Assembly (NCBI GenBank): GCA_017462915.1
Contig: JAFTQG010000048.1
Coordinates: forward strand, 27,184 to 91,183
Reading direction: 5' to 3'
Length of the DNA stretch: 64,000 nt
From: Prevotella sp.
GTDB taxonomy: Bacteria; Bacteroidota; Bacteroidia; Bacteroidales; Bacteroidaceae
Shown: positions 17,107 to 26,056 of the stretch, piece by piece
Layout: each line of letters starts with the position of its first letter
How positions within the stretch are numbered: position 1 is the stretch's first letter
Notes under the pieces: model-generated
The model's database searches: none
Told to the model about the DNA's origin: nothing
The model's input: only the letters and a program-made list of their open reading frames with translations
Position numbers and translations under genes: made by a program

Positions 17107-19473
17107 ATGAAAATACGAACCATCATACTGCTTATCCTACTGACCGCGGCGGCACTCCCGTCGGGTGCGGTGCTGAAGGAAAAAGACCTAACCCAGACTC
17201 TGTCGATATTACGTCATGAGTTGGAGAAGGCGCACAACGACCTTGGAGAAGAACAAAAGCGTCTGACGGAAATCAGCAACAAGATGCGCAAGCAGATCGT
17301 GGAGACCATGAGCCGTGCCAATCAAAACGCACTGATGCTCTACTCCCAGAAACAGGATTTCGTATTTGATCTTACATACGCTTGCCATGAGGCTACCGAC
17401 CAGTACAACAAGTTCCATAAAGATGTGCTGCCGTTCCGCCAATGGGTAAACAAGTCCAATGTAGAAGTGGCACGCTATGATTCATTGATACAGAGCCTCT
17501 CGACGATGCCTGTCATGATGCTTGACGACAGGGCAAAGATAGACCGCAACGTATGTCTGACCCTTGCCGTCAATATACGACGCATGGTACTTGAAAATTC
17601 CCAGACACTACAGGAATATATGAGATATTATCAGATGTCCGAAACACATCTGAAGAATCTTAATGACTACGCCCAGAAAAGATACAGCGACATACAGAAC
17701 AACATCTTCCGGAACGGAGATGAGAATTACCTGACCATAATCAGTAATCTCGGCAGCCATATTAACAGCACCAAACTTACTGTTGAAGATAAGTATACGA
17801 CAGACAAGAAAGTAAGGTCTCAGTGGGACGCTGGAGTCATCGGCTTCCTCTTCGGCGCAATAATCATCTATGGCATCATCGCGGTCATACTCAACCAGAT
17901 TGTCATGCGCCTCATTGTGACACGCCTGATGCACAGAGGCATGTTCAATGATAATATAAAGAAGAAATTCTTTGCCAAGCGCGCCTGCATCATAATGACG
18001 ACAACTGTTGTTACCTTTGCTGTCATCCTGAATATTGTCAGTGCTGTAATGGAGCAGAACTTTATCCTCATGGCAAGCAATCTGCTCACACAGTTCGCAT
18101 GGCTCATGAGCGTGATACTCATCTCCATACTTATAAGGGTAGAGAGCGAGCGCACGATGAAGACATTCTTCATATACCTGCCGCTACTGTTTATGGGATT
18201 CATAGTCATTGCTTTCAGGATAGTGCTGATACCCAATGACCTCGTCAACCTTTTCCTTCCGCCATTGCTCCTCGTCTGCATGGTCTGGCAAGGATATACA
18301 CTGCGCAAATACCGTAAGCTGGTACAGAAGAGCGACAGCTATTTTGCACTGATTTCGCAGATGGTCTTCATAATGTCTGTAGTCTGTTCATGGATAGGAT
18401 ATACACTGCTGTCCGTACAGATACTCATCTGGTGGATAATGCAACTCACATGTATCCTCTCCATCACTTGCCTACGCGACTGGTACTCGGAATTCGCAAA
18501 GCGGAAGAACATCGACACCATGCCCATAACGAAGACGTGGTTCTATTATTTCTTCACAAAAGTCATTACACCGACAGCAGCGGTAGCATCATTCCTGCTG
18601 AGTATATACTGGGCAGCGGAAGTGTTCAACCTGACAGACATGACACGGAAGATATTCCTTGAAAAGTTCATCAATTCCGAGAACTTTGTTGTCTCTCTCA
18701 ACAGCATATCCATTGTCATCATACTGTGGTTCGTCTTCAGCTACCTCAACTTCCTGATGAAATCTCTGGTACGCTACCATTATGACAAGATTGACCGTCA
18801 GAATGCAGAGAGCCGCTCTGTAATGTTTGTCAATGTCATACAAGTATTCATACTCGGAGCATGGTTTCTTATCTCACTTTCCATCTTCCATGTCTCCAAC
18901 GAATGGCTTGTTGTCATATCAGGAGGCTTCTCTACCGGTATCGGCTTTGCATCCAAGGACATCATCGAGAATATATACTACGGCATATCACTCATGGCCG
19001 GCCGAATACGCATCGGCGACCTCATTGTCTGCGACGGCACACGCGGCAAAGTGAAGAGCATATCCTATACATCTACAATGATTGAAGCCGTCGACGGCTC
19101 TGTCATTGCATTCACAAACTCCCAGCTTTTCACAAAGAATTACAAGAACCTCACCCACAACCATGGTTTTGAAGTATCTGTCGTGGAGGCAGGCGTCGCA
19201 TACGGAACAAGCATTGACTTTGCCCGCAAACTTATAGTCGATGCCGTTTCGGCACTGCCATGCGTAGACAAGACCGACGGACATACTGTCAGCGTATTGC
19301 TCAAAGAACTTTCAGACAGCTGCGTGACACTCAAGATTGTCAGCTGGGTAAATGCGCAGACTGCGGCAGCAGACAATTGCACAATCCTTGAATGCGTATA
19401 CAACACCCTCAACAAGCACAACATCGAGATACCGTTCCCACAACGCGACATACACATTATCCCTGCAGAATGA
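17107..19473 (+). CDS. Large mechanosensitive channel of the MscS family
   Basis: The 788-residue membrane protein should open under membrane tension to relieve osmotic shock. It has a signal peptide (MKIRTIILLILLTAAALPSG), a periplasmic coiled-coil region to about residue 240, about nine membrane segments from 245 to 620, and the MscS core at the C terminus. The pore-lining and beta-domain signature is GFASKDIIENIYYGISLMAG (from about residue 612), then GDLIVCDGTRGKVKSISYTST and FTNSQLFTKNYKN. The size resembles the MscK/YbdG-type large members rather than the small E. coli MscS. Its stop overlaps the start of the next gene (ATGA). Confidence 0.92.
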   Translation: MKIRTIILLILLTAAALPSGAVLKEKDLTQTLSILRHELEKAHNDLGEEQKRLTEISNKMRKQIVETMSRANQNALMLYSQKQDFVFDLTYACHEATDQYNKFHKDVLPFRQWVNKSNVEVARYDSLIQSLSTMPVMMLDDRAKIDRNVCLTLAVNIRRMVLENSQTLQEYMRYYQMSETHLKNLNDYAQKRYSDIQNNIFRNGDENYLTIISNLGSHINSTKLTVEDKYTTDKKVRSQWDAGVIGFLFGAIIIYGIIAVILNQIVMRLIVTRLMHRGMFNDNIKKKFFAKRACIIMTTTVVTFAVILNIVSAVMEQNFILMASNLLTQFAWLMSVILISILIRVESERTMKTFFIYLPLLFMGFIVIAFRIVLIPNDLVNLFLPPLLLVCMVWQGYTLRKYRKLVQKSDSYFALISQMVFIMSVVCSWIGYTLLSVQILIWWIMQLTCILSITCLRDWYSEFAKRKNIDTMPITKTWFYYFFTKVITPTAAVASFLLSIYWAAEVFNLTDMTRKIFLEKFINSENFVVSLNSISIVIILWFVFSYLNFLMKSLVRYHYDKIDRQNAESRSVMFVNVIQVFILGAWFLISLSIFHVSNEWLVVISGGFSTGIGFASKDIIENIYYGISLMAGRIRIGDLIVCDGTRGKVKSISYTSTMIEAVDGSVIAFTNSQLFTKNYKNLTHNHGFEVSVVEAGVAYGTSIDFARKLIVDAVSALPCVDKTDGHTVSVLLKELSDSCVTLKIVSWVNAQTAAADNCTILECVYNTLNKHNIEIPFPQRDIHIIPAE

Positions 19474-20729
19474 AATATATTGTATCCATAATACTCCTAT
19501 ATACTTTCTCTCTGGCAATGTATGCCGATGAACTTTCAGCCACATCGGACAGCATTGTCGTAAACGAGTTGCGCAAGGAAGGCATCACATTCTCCCATGA
19601 CAATGATGTCAAGCTGCTAATGACAGGTCAGGAGAAATTTGACGATATGTTCGAAGCCATACGCCATGCTCGCCAGTCCGTACATCTGGAATATTTCAAT
19701 TTCAGGAACGACTCCATCGCCATGCTCCTCTTCGACATCCTGGCAGAAAAAGCAAAAGAAGGCGTAGAGATAAGAGCTTTGTATGACGCATTCGGCAATT
19801 CGTCAAATAACCAGCCACTGAAAGCAAAACACATCAAGGCCCTCCGTGAGCGTGGAATACAGATTTACGAATTTGACCCTATAAAGTTCCCGTGGCTGAA
19901 CCACATATTCGGGCGCGACCACCGCAAGATTGTCGTCATCGATGGCGAGATAGCCTATACCGGCGGCATGAATGTCGCCGACTATTACATCAAAGGCACG
20001 CCGGCAGTAGGTGCTTGGAGAGACATGCACTGCCGCATTGTAGGTACCGAAGTCAATACCCTGCAGAAGATATTCCTCCGTGCATGGCATAAGGTGACTG
20101 GTGAGATTATCGTCGACAGAAAATATTTCAATGCCGTTAAAAGAGACCGCTCCGACGGAGGCATAGCCCTCAAAGGCGACATGATGTGCGGCATTGTCAA
20201 CCGCGAGCCACATATATCGCCTAAAGCCGTAAGGCAGTTCTATCTGCATGCACTTGATGCGGCACAAGACACGATAAGGCTTATAAACCCCTACCTCACC
20301 CTCATCCCGAAAGTCAAGAAAGCCATCGTACGCGCAGTGAAAAGAGGTGTCGTGGTGCAAATCATGGTTGCAGAGCCAAGCGACATTCCCCTTACACCCG
20401 ACTGCGTATTCTACAACATCAACAAATTGCAGAAGAAAGGATGTCAGATATGGGTATACCAGCCAGGCTTCCATCATACAAAAGTCATAATGGTTGACGG
20501 AAAATTCTGCACAGTTGGCTCGACAAACCTTGATGCCAGAAGCCTGAAATGCGATTACGAGGAGAATGTCGCCATTATCGACAAGAGAGTGACAAAGCAG
20601 TTGTCAGACATGTTCGACCGCGACAAGAAAGATTCATTCCAACTCACAGAAGGGATGTACAAGAAATGGAGAACCCCCTGGCAACGATTCCGCGGATGGT
20701 TTGCACACATATTGAGTCCTTTCCTGTAA
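19470..20729 (+). CDS. Phospholipase D-family protein (cardiolipin synthase-like)
   Basis: The protein has 419 residues with an N-terminal signal or anchor (MKYIVSIILLYTFSLAMYAD) and two HKD motifs: HRKIVVID in GRDHRKIVVIDGEIAYTGG and HTKVIMVD in HHTKVIMVDGKFCTVGSTN. Two HKD motifs build one active site; the likely reaction is phosphatidyl transfer making cardiolipin, though a nuclease or lipase role cannot be excluded. Unlike typical Cls it has no pair of N-terminal membrane helices. The start overlaps the mscS stop, implying translational coupling between two envelope genes. Confidence 0.88.
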   Translation: MKYIVSIILLYTFSLAMYADELSATSDSIVVNELRKEGITFSHDNDVKLLMTGQEKFDDMFEAIRHARQSVHLEYFNFRNDSIAMLLFDILAEKAKEGVEIRALYDAFGNSSNNQPLKAKHIKALRERGIQIYEFDPIKFPWLNHIFGRDHRKIVVIDGEIAYTGGMNVADYYIKGTPAVGAWRDMHCRIVGTEVNTLQKIFLRAWHKVTGEIIVDRKYFNAVKRDRSDGGIALKGDMMCGIVNREPHISPKAVRQFYLHALDAAQDTIRLINPYLTLIPKVKKAIVRAVKRGVVVQIMVAEPSDIPLTPDCVFYNINKLQKKGCQIWVYQPGFHHTKVIMVDGKFCTVGSTNLDARSLKCDYEENVAIIDKRVTKQLSDMFDRDKKDSFQLTEGMYKKWRTPWQRFRGWFAHILSPFL

Positions 20730-20743
20730 AAAAACTTACTATC

Positions 20744-21154
20744 ATGACACTTACAATAAAAAGCATCGATACGATTCACGATACAGCACGTGAATTCATC
20801 AACAACCTCGGCAGCCATCGGGTCCTTGCATTCTATGGAAAGATGGGAGCAGGAAAGACAACATTCACTAAAGCCGTCTGCGAGGCACTCGGCGTGGAAG
20901 ATGTCATCACCTCACCAACATTCGCAATAGTCAACGAGTATACAGCCGGCAACGGTGAGCCTATATATCATTTTGACTTCTATCGCATAAAAAAACTTGA
21001 AGAAGTCTATGACATGGGCTATGAGGACTATTTCTACAGCGGACATCTCTGCATCATGGAATGGCCGGAACTCATCGAAGACATTCTGCCTGACGACACT
21101 CTGCGTATCACCATAGAGGAGAATGACGACGGCACACGCACCATATCGTTCTGA
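20744..21154 (+). CDS. tsaE: tRNA N6-threonylcarbamoyladenosine synthesis ATPase
   Basis: TsaE is the small ATPase that helps TsaB/TsaD add the t6A modification at tRNA position 37. The 136-residue protein has the Walker A GKMGAGKTTF, the family SPTFAIVNEY and HFDFYRI, and EWPELIEDILP. I start it at the ATG at 20744, 14 bp after the phospholipase D-like gene; the same frame stays open upstream but only inside that gene. Confidence 0.94.
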   Translation: MTLTIKSIDTIHDTAREFINNLGSHRVLAFYGKMGAGKTTFTKAVCEALGVEDVITSPTFAIVNEYTAGNGEPIYHFDFYRIKKLEEVYDMGYEDYFYSGHLCIMEWPELIEDILPDDTLRITIEENDDGTRTISF

Positions 21155-21161
21155 TTGTTTT

Positions 21162-21232
21162 GGGTTTTAGGTTTTGGGGAAATTACCTACAACCAAAAAC
21201 CGACAACCCACAACCCCAAAGGGCGGAAGCCC
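21162..21232. repeat. Intergenic hairpin repeat (same type as 22993-23060)
   Basis: GGGTTTTAGGTTTTGGGG (21162-21179) pairs imperfectly with CCAAAAACCGACAACCC (21193-21209), and a small GGGC-GGAA-GCCC hairpin follows at 21221-21232. Its composition is shared with the longer hairpin after pyrH, suggesting a dispersed extragenic repeat that may act in mRNA 3'-end formation. Confidence 0.45.
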
Positions 21233-21276
21233 GACCGACAACCCACAACCGTACAACACCTTAAAACTATAACACT

Positions 21277-22020
21277 ATGCTGAGATCTTCTGTCAAATAC
21301 ATCCATCTCCAGGAGACGGATTCCACAAACAACTACCTTCGTAAGTATTCAAACGAGAAAGGAAAAGAAATGACTGTTGTCAAGGCAGAATACCAGACTG
21401 CCGGGAAAGGTCAAGGCAAGAATGTATGGGAAAGCGAGGCAGGAAAGAATCTGCTTTTCAGCGTACTCACCCACCCCACAACCGTTCCTGCCAACAGACA
21501 GTTTATCCTCTCCATGGCCATAGCCCTTGCCGTAAAGGATACCCTGCACCATATCATAGGAGATGTACAGATCAAATGGCCTAACGACATCTACTGGCAC
21601 GGTCACAAGATGGGCGGAATCCTCATAGAGTGCACCCTCTCAGGCGGCATGGTAAAAGACTGCATCATGGGCGTCGGCATAAATGTCAATCAAGAAGAAT
21701 TCACCAATCTGGAAAAACATCCCCTTTCCCTTATACACATCGTACACCGCAAGACCAACCGTGAAGTCCTGCTGCACGACATCATACACAATCTGCATGA
21801 CTATCTGTGCAGGATAGAGCACAAGCAATATGATTTCATACTTGCAGAATACGAACAGTCTCTTTACAGAGGACGCGGATACCATCAGTACAGAGATATC
21901 AACGGAACATTTATGGCACGTTTCATATCCATAGACCCTACCGGGCACATAAACCTCAGGGACGATGATGGTATGCTCAGGACATACGCATGCAAGGAAG
22001 TGGAGTTTCTTGATGAATAG
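21277..22020 (+). CDS. birA: Biotin-[acetyl-CoA-carboxylase] ligase
   Basis: This enzyme activates biotin with ATP and attaches it to carrier proteins. The 247-residue protein lacks the N-terminal DNA-binding domain of E. coli BirA, so it is a ligase only (group I). Conserved parts are DSTNNYLRK, the biotinyl-AMP loop GKGQGKNVWESEAGKNLLFS, KWPNDIYW with KMGGILIE, and GVGINVN. The C-terminal SH3-like part begins near residue 205. It stands alone, with repeats on both sides. Confidence 0.95.
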   Translation: MLRSSVKYIHLQETDSTNNYLRKYSNEKGKEMTVVKAEYQTAGKGQGKNVWESEAGKNLLFSVLTHPTTVPANRQFILSMAIALAVKDTLHHIIGDVQIKWPNDIYWHGHKMGGILIECTLSGGMVKDCIMGVGINVNQEEFTNLEKHPLSLIHIVHRKTNREVLLHDIIHNLHDYLCRIEHKQYDFILAEYEQSLYRGRGYHQYRDINGTFMARFISIDPTGHINLRDDDGMLRTYACKEVEFLDE

Positions 22021-22040
22021 TATAGTGTCCCCTTTATACC

Positions 22041-22217
22041 GAACCGGTCATTAGATTTCTATTCGGGTCGTTTTTATCTCCGCTACATTACAAAATGTTT
22101 CGCCGACGACATGGCAGGCCATGACGAAACGGAAAGAAAACCGCGAAAAGAAAGGCAACACGTATGAAAAGACCACCGACAATAGATAAGGATATCCTTA
22201 TCTCAGTCTAATGATTG
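22041..22217. mobile_element. MITE-like element, copy 2 (divergent, opposite orientation)
   Basis: It begins with the terminal motif CGGTCATTAGA and ends with TCTAATGA, and the interior matches the other copies in reverse orientation (TTTTTATCTCCG near the left, AAGACC towards the right). It is shorter and more diverged, and no target duplication is evident. The central hairpin at 22110-22123 keeps pairing through compensating base changes. Confidence 0.65.
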
Positions 22218-22268
22218 ATGTATGATTATACAACAACGAAGAATATATAACAAAAAAATAGAATAGCA

Positions 22269-22979
22269 ATGGCAAGATTCAAACGTATTTTACTTAAGCT
22301 CTCAGGCGAAAGCCTTGCGGGAGAGCAGAAGCAAGGCATCAATGTGGAACGTCTTAACGACTACGCACGACAGATAAAGGAAATAGCCGAGACAGGCGTA
22401 CAGATAGGCATCGTCATCGGAGGAGGAAACATCTTCCGTGGACTTTCAGGCGCAGGAAAAGGCTTCGACCGTGTCAAAGGCGACCAGATGGGCATGTGTG
22501 CGACAGTCATCAATTCACTGGCTCTCTCCAGTGCACTCGGTGCTATCGGTCAGAAAAACCGCGTCCTGACGGCTATACGCATGGAACCTATCGGTGAGTT
22601 CTATTCAAAATGGAAAGCCATCGAAGCCATGGAAAACGGAGAGGTCGTCATCATGTCTGGAGGCACAGGCTCCCCTTATTTCACGACAGACACAGGTTCT
22701 TCACTCCGAGGCATAGAGATTGAGGCTGATGTCATGCTAAAGGGTACACGAGTCGACGGTATATATACTGCTGACCCGGAAAAAGACCCAACAGCAACAA
22801 AGTTCCACGATATCACATATTCTGACGTCATAGCTAAGGGACTGAAAGTAATGGACATCACGGCAACAGCCATGTGTATGCAGAACAATCTCCCTATCTA
22901 TGTATTCAACATGGATATCCTCGGCAATCTGAAAAAGGTCATTGACGGTGATGAGATAGGAACACTTGTACATAACTGA
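22269..22979 (+). CDS. pyrH: Uridylate kinase
   Basis: This enzyme phosphorylates UMP to UDP and is essential for pyrimidine nucleotide supply. At 236 residues it belongs to the bacterial amino-acid-kinase fold. Signatures are LKLSGESLAGEQKQGIN, IGIVIGGGNIFRG, VIMSGGTGSPYFTTDT and the C-terminal FNMDILGNLKKVIDGDEIGT. In many bacteria it is followed by frr; here the downstream neighbour is a protease instead, so this is not the usual tsf-pyrH-frr context. Confidence 0.96.
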   Translation: MARFKRILLKLSGESLAGEQKQGINVERLNDYARQIKEIAETGVQIGIVIGGGNIFRGLSGAGKGFDRVKGDQMGMCATVINSLALSSALGAIGQKNRVLTAIRMEPIGEFYSKWKAIEAMENGEVVIMSGGTGSPYFTTDTGSSLRGIEIEADVMLKGTRVDGIYTADPEKDPTATKFHDITYSDVIAKGLKVMDITATAMCMQNNLPIYVFNMDILGNLKKVIDGDEIGTLVHN

Positions 22980-22992
22980 TGTGCTTTTTTAC

Positions 22993-23060
22993 GGTTGTTG
23001 GCTTTAGGTTTCCTGTTATTTTTGTCATTTCCCTGTAACAAGAACCTAAATCCAACAACC
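22993..23060. repeat. Long intergenic hairpin after pyrH
   Basis: GGTTGTTGGCTTTAGGTT (22993-23010) pairs with AACCTAAATCCAACAACC (23043-23060), 17 of 18 positions, over a 32-base loop. There is no T tract after the stem. It resembles the hairpin after tsaE in sequence. Confidence 0.6.
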
Positions 23061-23086
23061 CAAGACCTCATCACCAATAACACACT

Positions 23087-25633
23087 ATGAAATACAATCA
23101 TATAAGAACTATCGCTACAGCATTTATCTCATTACTGACTGTAGCAGCTTTTTCCGTCCCTGCCAAACGTGTATGGCGAACGGCACAGCTCGCCAATGGA
23201 ACCGCCATCGAAGTCATGCTCATCGGCGACGAGAATGGCCATTGGTATATAGACAAAGACGGGAAAGCCCTTGCCAAAGACAAAGATGGCAAGCTGTATT
23301 ATCTTACAGCCGAACAGGCAGAAGCAAGAAAATCGACACGCATCCAACGTGCCAACAAGAATAATGCGCGAAGGACAAGCCAGCGGAAATCCTGTCAGAC
23401 AGAGACATCCAACGGCAAGAAAAAGACATTCGGAGTCCCCACTACACTCATCGGAGAAAAGAAAGGTCTCGTGATACTTGTCAATTTCTCCGACAAAGCA
23501 TTCCTGCCCAAGAACACACAGGATGTATTCAATGAGCGCTTCAACAAAGAGGGGTACAACGCCCCTGGATACATCGGTTCCGTACACGACTATTTCCACG
23601 ACCAGTCATACGGTCTCTTTGACCTCTCTTTCGATGTCATCGGCCCTGTTACCGTGAGCAAGTCACACAGCTACTACGGCAGTAACGACTATTATGGCGA
23701 TGACCAGCACCCATGTGAACTTGTCATCGAGGCCCTTAAACTTGTGGACAACACCGTGAACTTTGCCGACTACGACTGGGATGGCGACGGAGAAGTAGAC
23801 CAGGTATTCATAATATATGCCGGCACTGGCGAAGCATCCAGCGACATAGCCGACGATATCTGGCCACATGAGTGGGCTTTGTCCGAGGGAAAGGCTGGAG
23901 GCGACGGCAGCGGCGCACAGGTTATGGACGGTGTGAAGATAGACACATACGCCATGTCCTGTGAACTTGGTGACGCTAAGACTATTGACGGCATAGGTAC
24001 TGCATGTCACGAATTCTCACACTGCCTTGGATACGCCGACCTGTATGACACCGATTATTCCGGCGGACAGGGCATGATGAGCTGGGATCTGATGGACTCA
24101 GGCTCATACAACGGTCCAAATAACCTTGGAGAAGTACCGGCAGCCTTCACGTCCTTCGAACGCTGGTGGGCTGGCTGGCTTGATTTTACCGAACTGACAT
24201 CGCCGACATACATTACAGACATGCCAGCATTGAATGACAAGCCTGTCGCATACAAAATTACCAACGATGCCCACAAAGACGAATACTACCTCCTTGAAAA
24301 CCGTCAAGCAAAAGGCTGGGACAAATATACTGCAGGTAATGGCAACGGCACCGGACACGGAATGCTGATACTCCATGTAGACTATGACAAGGCGACATGG
24401 CAGGGAAATGCACCTAACGACATCGTATCAAGACAACGCATGACTTACTTCGCCGCCGATAACAGCTACGGCACACAGGTAAGTCTCGGAAGCGGCATGA
24501 AAGCATACTCGGCAACATACGCCCAGCTGGCAGGCGACCCGTTCCCCGGTACAAGCGGAAACACCGCGTTCACAGACGACACACGCCCTGCCGCAACACT
24601 GTACAATGCCAATGTCGACGGCTCAAAATACATGCACAAGCCTGTCACGGATATCACAGAGAGCAGCGACGGACTTATATCGTTCACCTTCATGGGAGGC
24701 ATAGAGGTTCCAGATGTCACTGACGTGGAAGACATAACATCCAACAGTTTCACAGCAACATGGTCTGAGGTGAAAGGTGCTGACAGCTACACGCTTAAAG
24801 CCTATCCTCACACCATTTCTGCCATAGAAAGAGCGGCGTTGCTCAGCAAGACATTCAGCTACGACGTAACATCAGACGGCAGCACCGACATCTCCAGCAA
24901 AATGACCGATGACTGGAGCGGAGCAAAACTATATGAGTCTCCTTACGGCATCAAGATAGGAAACAGCAAGAACGTCGCACACTATATCATAACGCCTACT
25001 GTATCTCCAGCTTCAGGACATATCACCATCTACACGGAGACAAAGCAATACTCCAAAGACAGCAAAAACATAATAGCCTACCTTGTAGACCCGGACACGA
25101 AGCAAGCCTTGACAAGACCTGACGGCACACTCTATGTAAAGGACTTCACTACCGATACGGAAATGACATCATCTGCCGTCTCGATAGACTACGGTAATCC
25201 TTGCCGCATAATGATTGAACCGACAAAGCGTATATATCTCAAGAAGATTACCATCTATGACGGAGACTTCACACTTGAGGAGATAATGGAAGCATCTCCA
25301 GCCAAGGCTATGCCCGTACTTGCATCTGCAACAGAGAACGACGGCACAATCATCATTGAAGGAATCACAGACTGCCACTATACCCTCACCGGACTCACTG
25401 CACCGCAATACCGGTTCATGGTGAAAGCCATAGTGGACGGCAAAGACTCCAACTGGAGCACAGCCAAGACTGTCACACTGACAGGAACGGGGATTACATC
25501 CATACAGGCAGGAGACAACACAGCCAGACACAGCTATTACAGCATCGACGGACGTAACCTCGGCACCGACAAGTCACGGTTGAAGCCTGGCATCTATCTG
25601 TTTGACAAAAAGAAGATTATCATAAATAAGTAA
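23087..25633 (+). CDS. M6-family secreted metalloprotease with T9SS-type C-terminal tail
   Basis: The 848-residue secreted zinc protease has a signal peptide (to about residue 24), a propeptide-like basic region, and an M6 catalytic domain with the zinc motif HEFSHCLGYADLYD near residue 306 and the Met-turn-like QGMMSWDLMDSGSYNG. A fibronectin type III-like segment (VTDVEDITSNSFTATWSEV) starts near 545. The last residues, YYSIDGRNL then KPGIYLFDKKKIIINK, resemble the C-terminal sorting tails of Prevotella type IX secretion substrates. A PorD-like T9SS gene lies 12 kb downstream. Extracellular protein degradation is the expected role. Confidence 0.9.
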   Translation: MKYNHIRTIATAFISLLTVAAFSVPAKRVWRTAQLANGTAIEVMLIGDENGHWYIDKDGKALAKDKDGKLYYLTAEQAEARKSTRIQRANKNNARRTSQRKSCQTETSNGKKKTFGVPTTLIGEKKGLVILVNFSDKAFLPKNTQDVFNERFNKEGYNAPGYIGSVHDYFHDQSYGLFDLSFDVIGPVTVSKSHSYYGSNDYYGDDQHPCELVIEALKLVDNTVNFADYDWDGDGEVDQVFIIYAGTGEASSDIADDIWPHEWALSEGKAGGDGSGAQVMDGVKIDTYAMSCELGDAKTIDGIGTACHEFSHCLGYADLYDTDYSGGQGMMSWDLMDSGSYNGPNNLGEVPAAFTSFERWWAGWLDFTELTSPTYITDMPALNDKPVAYKITNDAHKDEYYLLENRQAKGWDKYTAGNGNGTGHGMLILHVDYDKATWQGNAPNDIVSRQRMTYFAADNSYGTQVSLGSGMKAYSATYAQLAGDPFPGTSGNTAFTDDTRPAATLYNANVDGSKYMHKPVTDITESSDGLISFTFMGGIEVPDVTDVEDITSNSFTATWSEVKGADSYTLKAYPHTISAIERAALLSKTFSYDVTSDGSTDISSKMTDDWSGAKLYESPYGIKIGNSKNVAHYIITPTVSPASGHITIYTETKQYSKDSKNIIAYLVDPDTKQALTRPDGTLYVKDFTTDTEMTSSAVSIDYGNPCRIMIEPTKRIYLKKITIYDGDFTLEEIMEASPAKAMPVLASATENDGTIIIEGITDCHYTLTGLTAPQYRFMVKAIVDGKDSNWSTAKTVTLTGTGITSIQAGDNTARHSYYSIDGRNLGTDKSRLKPGIYLFDKKKIIINK

Positions 25634-25723
25634 GCGAACAAAATCAACACATCTTATAAATCAGACGATGCGCGATGTAACGAAATGAATGGCTCACATG
25701 CCATACATTTCCAATAAAAAAGC

Positions 25724-25781
25724 AACAAGTGTGTACCGAGAAAATATCATTAACATATTTTCAAGTACACACTTGTTTTTT
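25724..25781 (+). terminator. Terminator after the M6 protease gene
   Basis: AACAAGTGTGTAC (25724-25736) and GTACACACTTGTT (25765-25777) form a perfect 13-bp stem, GAAAATAT / ATATTTTC extends it inside, and six T follow. The remaining bases between 25634 and 25987 show only AT-rich promoter sequence. Confidence 0.85.
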
Positions 25782-25855
25782 GTCCTGTTCATGCGACTAC
25801 ACGTTAGCTTTGATTGACACATATCAAGGTTTTAACATTATAAGTGCTTATTTAA

Positions 25856-25897
25856 TACCTTTGTAATAGGTTTTATAAAATATTTTAACTAATTTTG
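25856..25897 (+). promoter_or_regulatory. Promoter region of the TonB-receptor gene
   Basis: Two boxes fit TAnnTTTG: TACCTTTG (25856-25863) and TAATTTTG (25890-25897). The TTTG of the first lies 26 bases before the second, somewhat longer than the usual 19-21. Either would give a leader of 150-200 bases before the receptor start. Confidence 0.4.
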
Positions 25898-26056
25898 CAC
25901 CGAAATATGACATGCAAAAAAAATAAAGACTCTATAAGACAAAGAAAAGCGCATAATATATTAATGTGTCGATAAAGACACCCCATCATGACTTTATTAC
26001 ATACGAAACCCTTTATTTTTTATAATAATTCAATTTTATCACTTACAAACAAAGTT

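Noticed and set aside
22269-25633. pyrH-frr operon
   Set aside because: No ribosome recycling factor gene follows pyrH; the next gene is a secreted protease after a hairpin.
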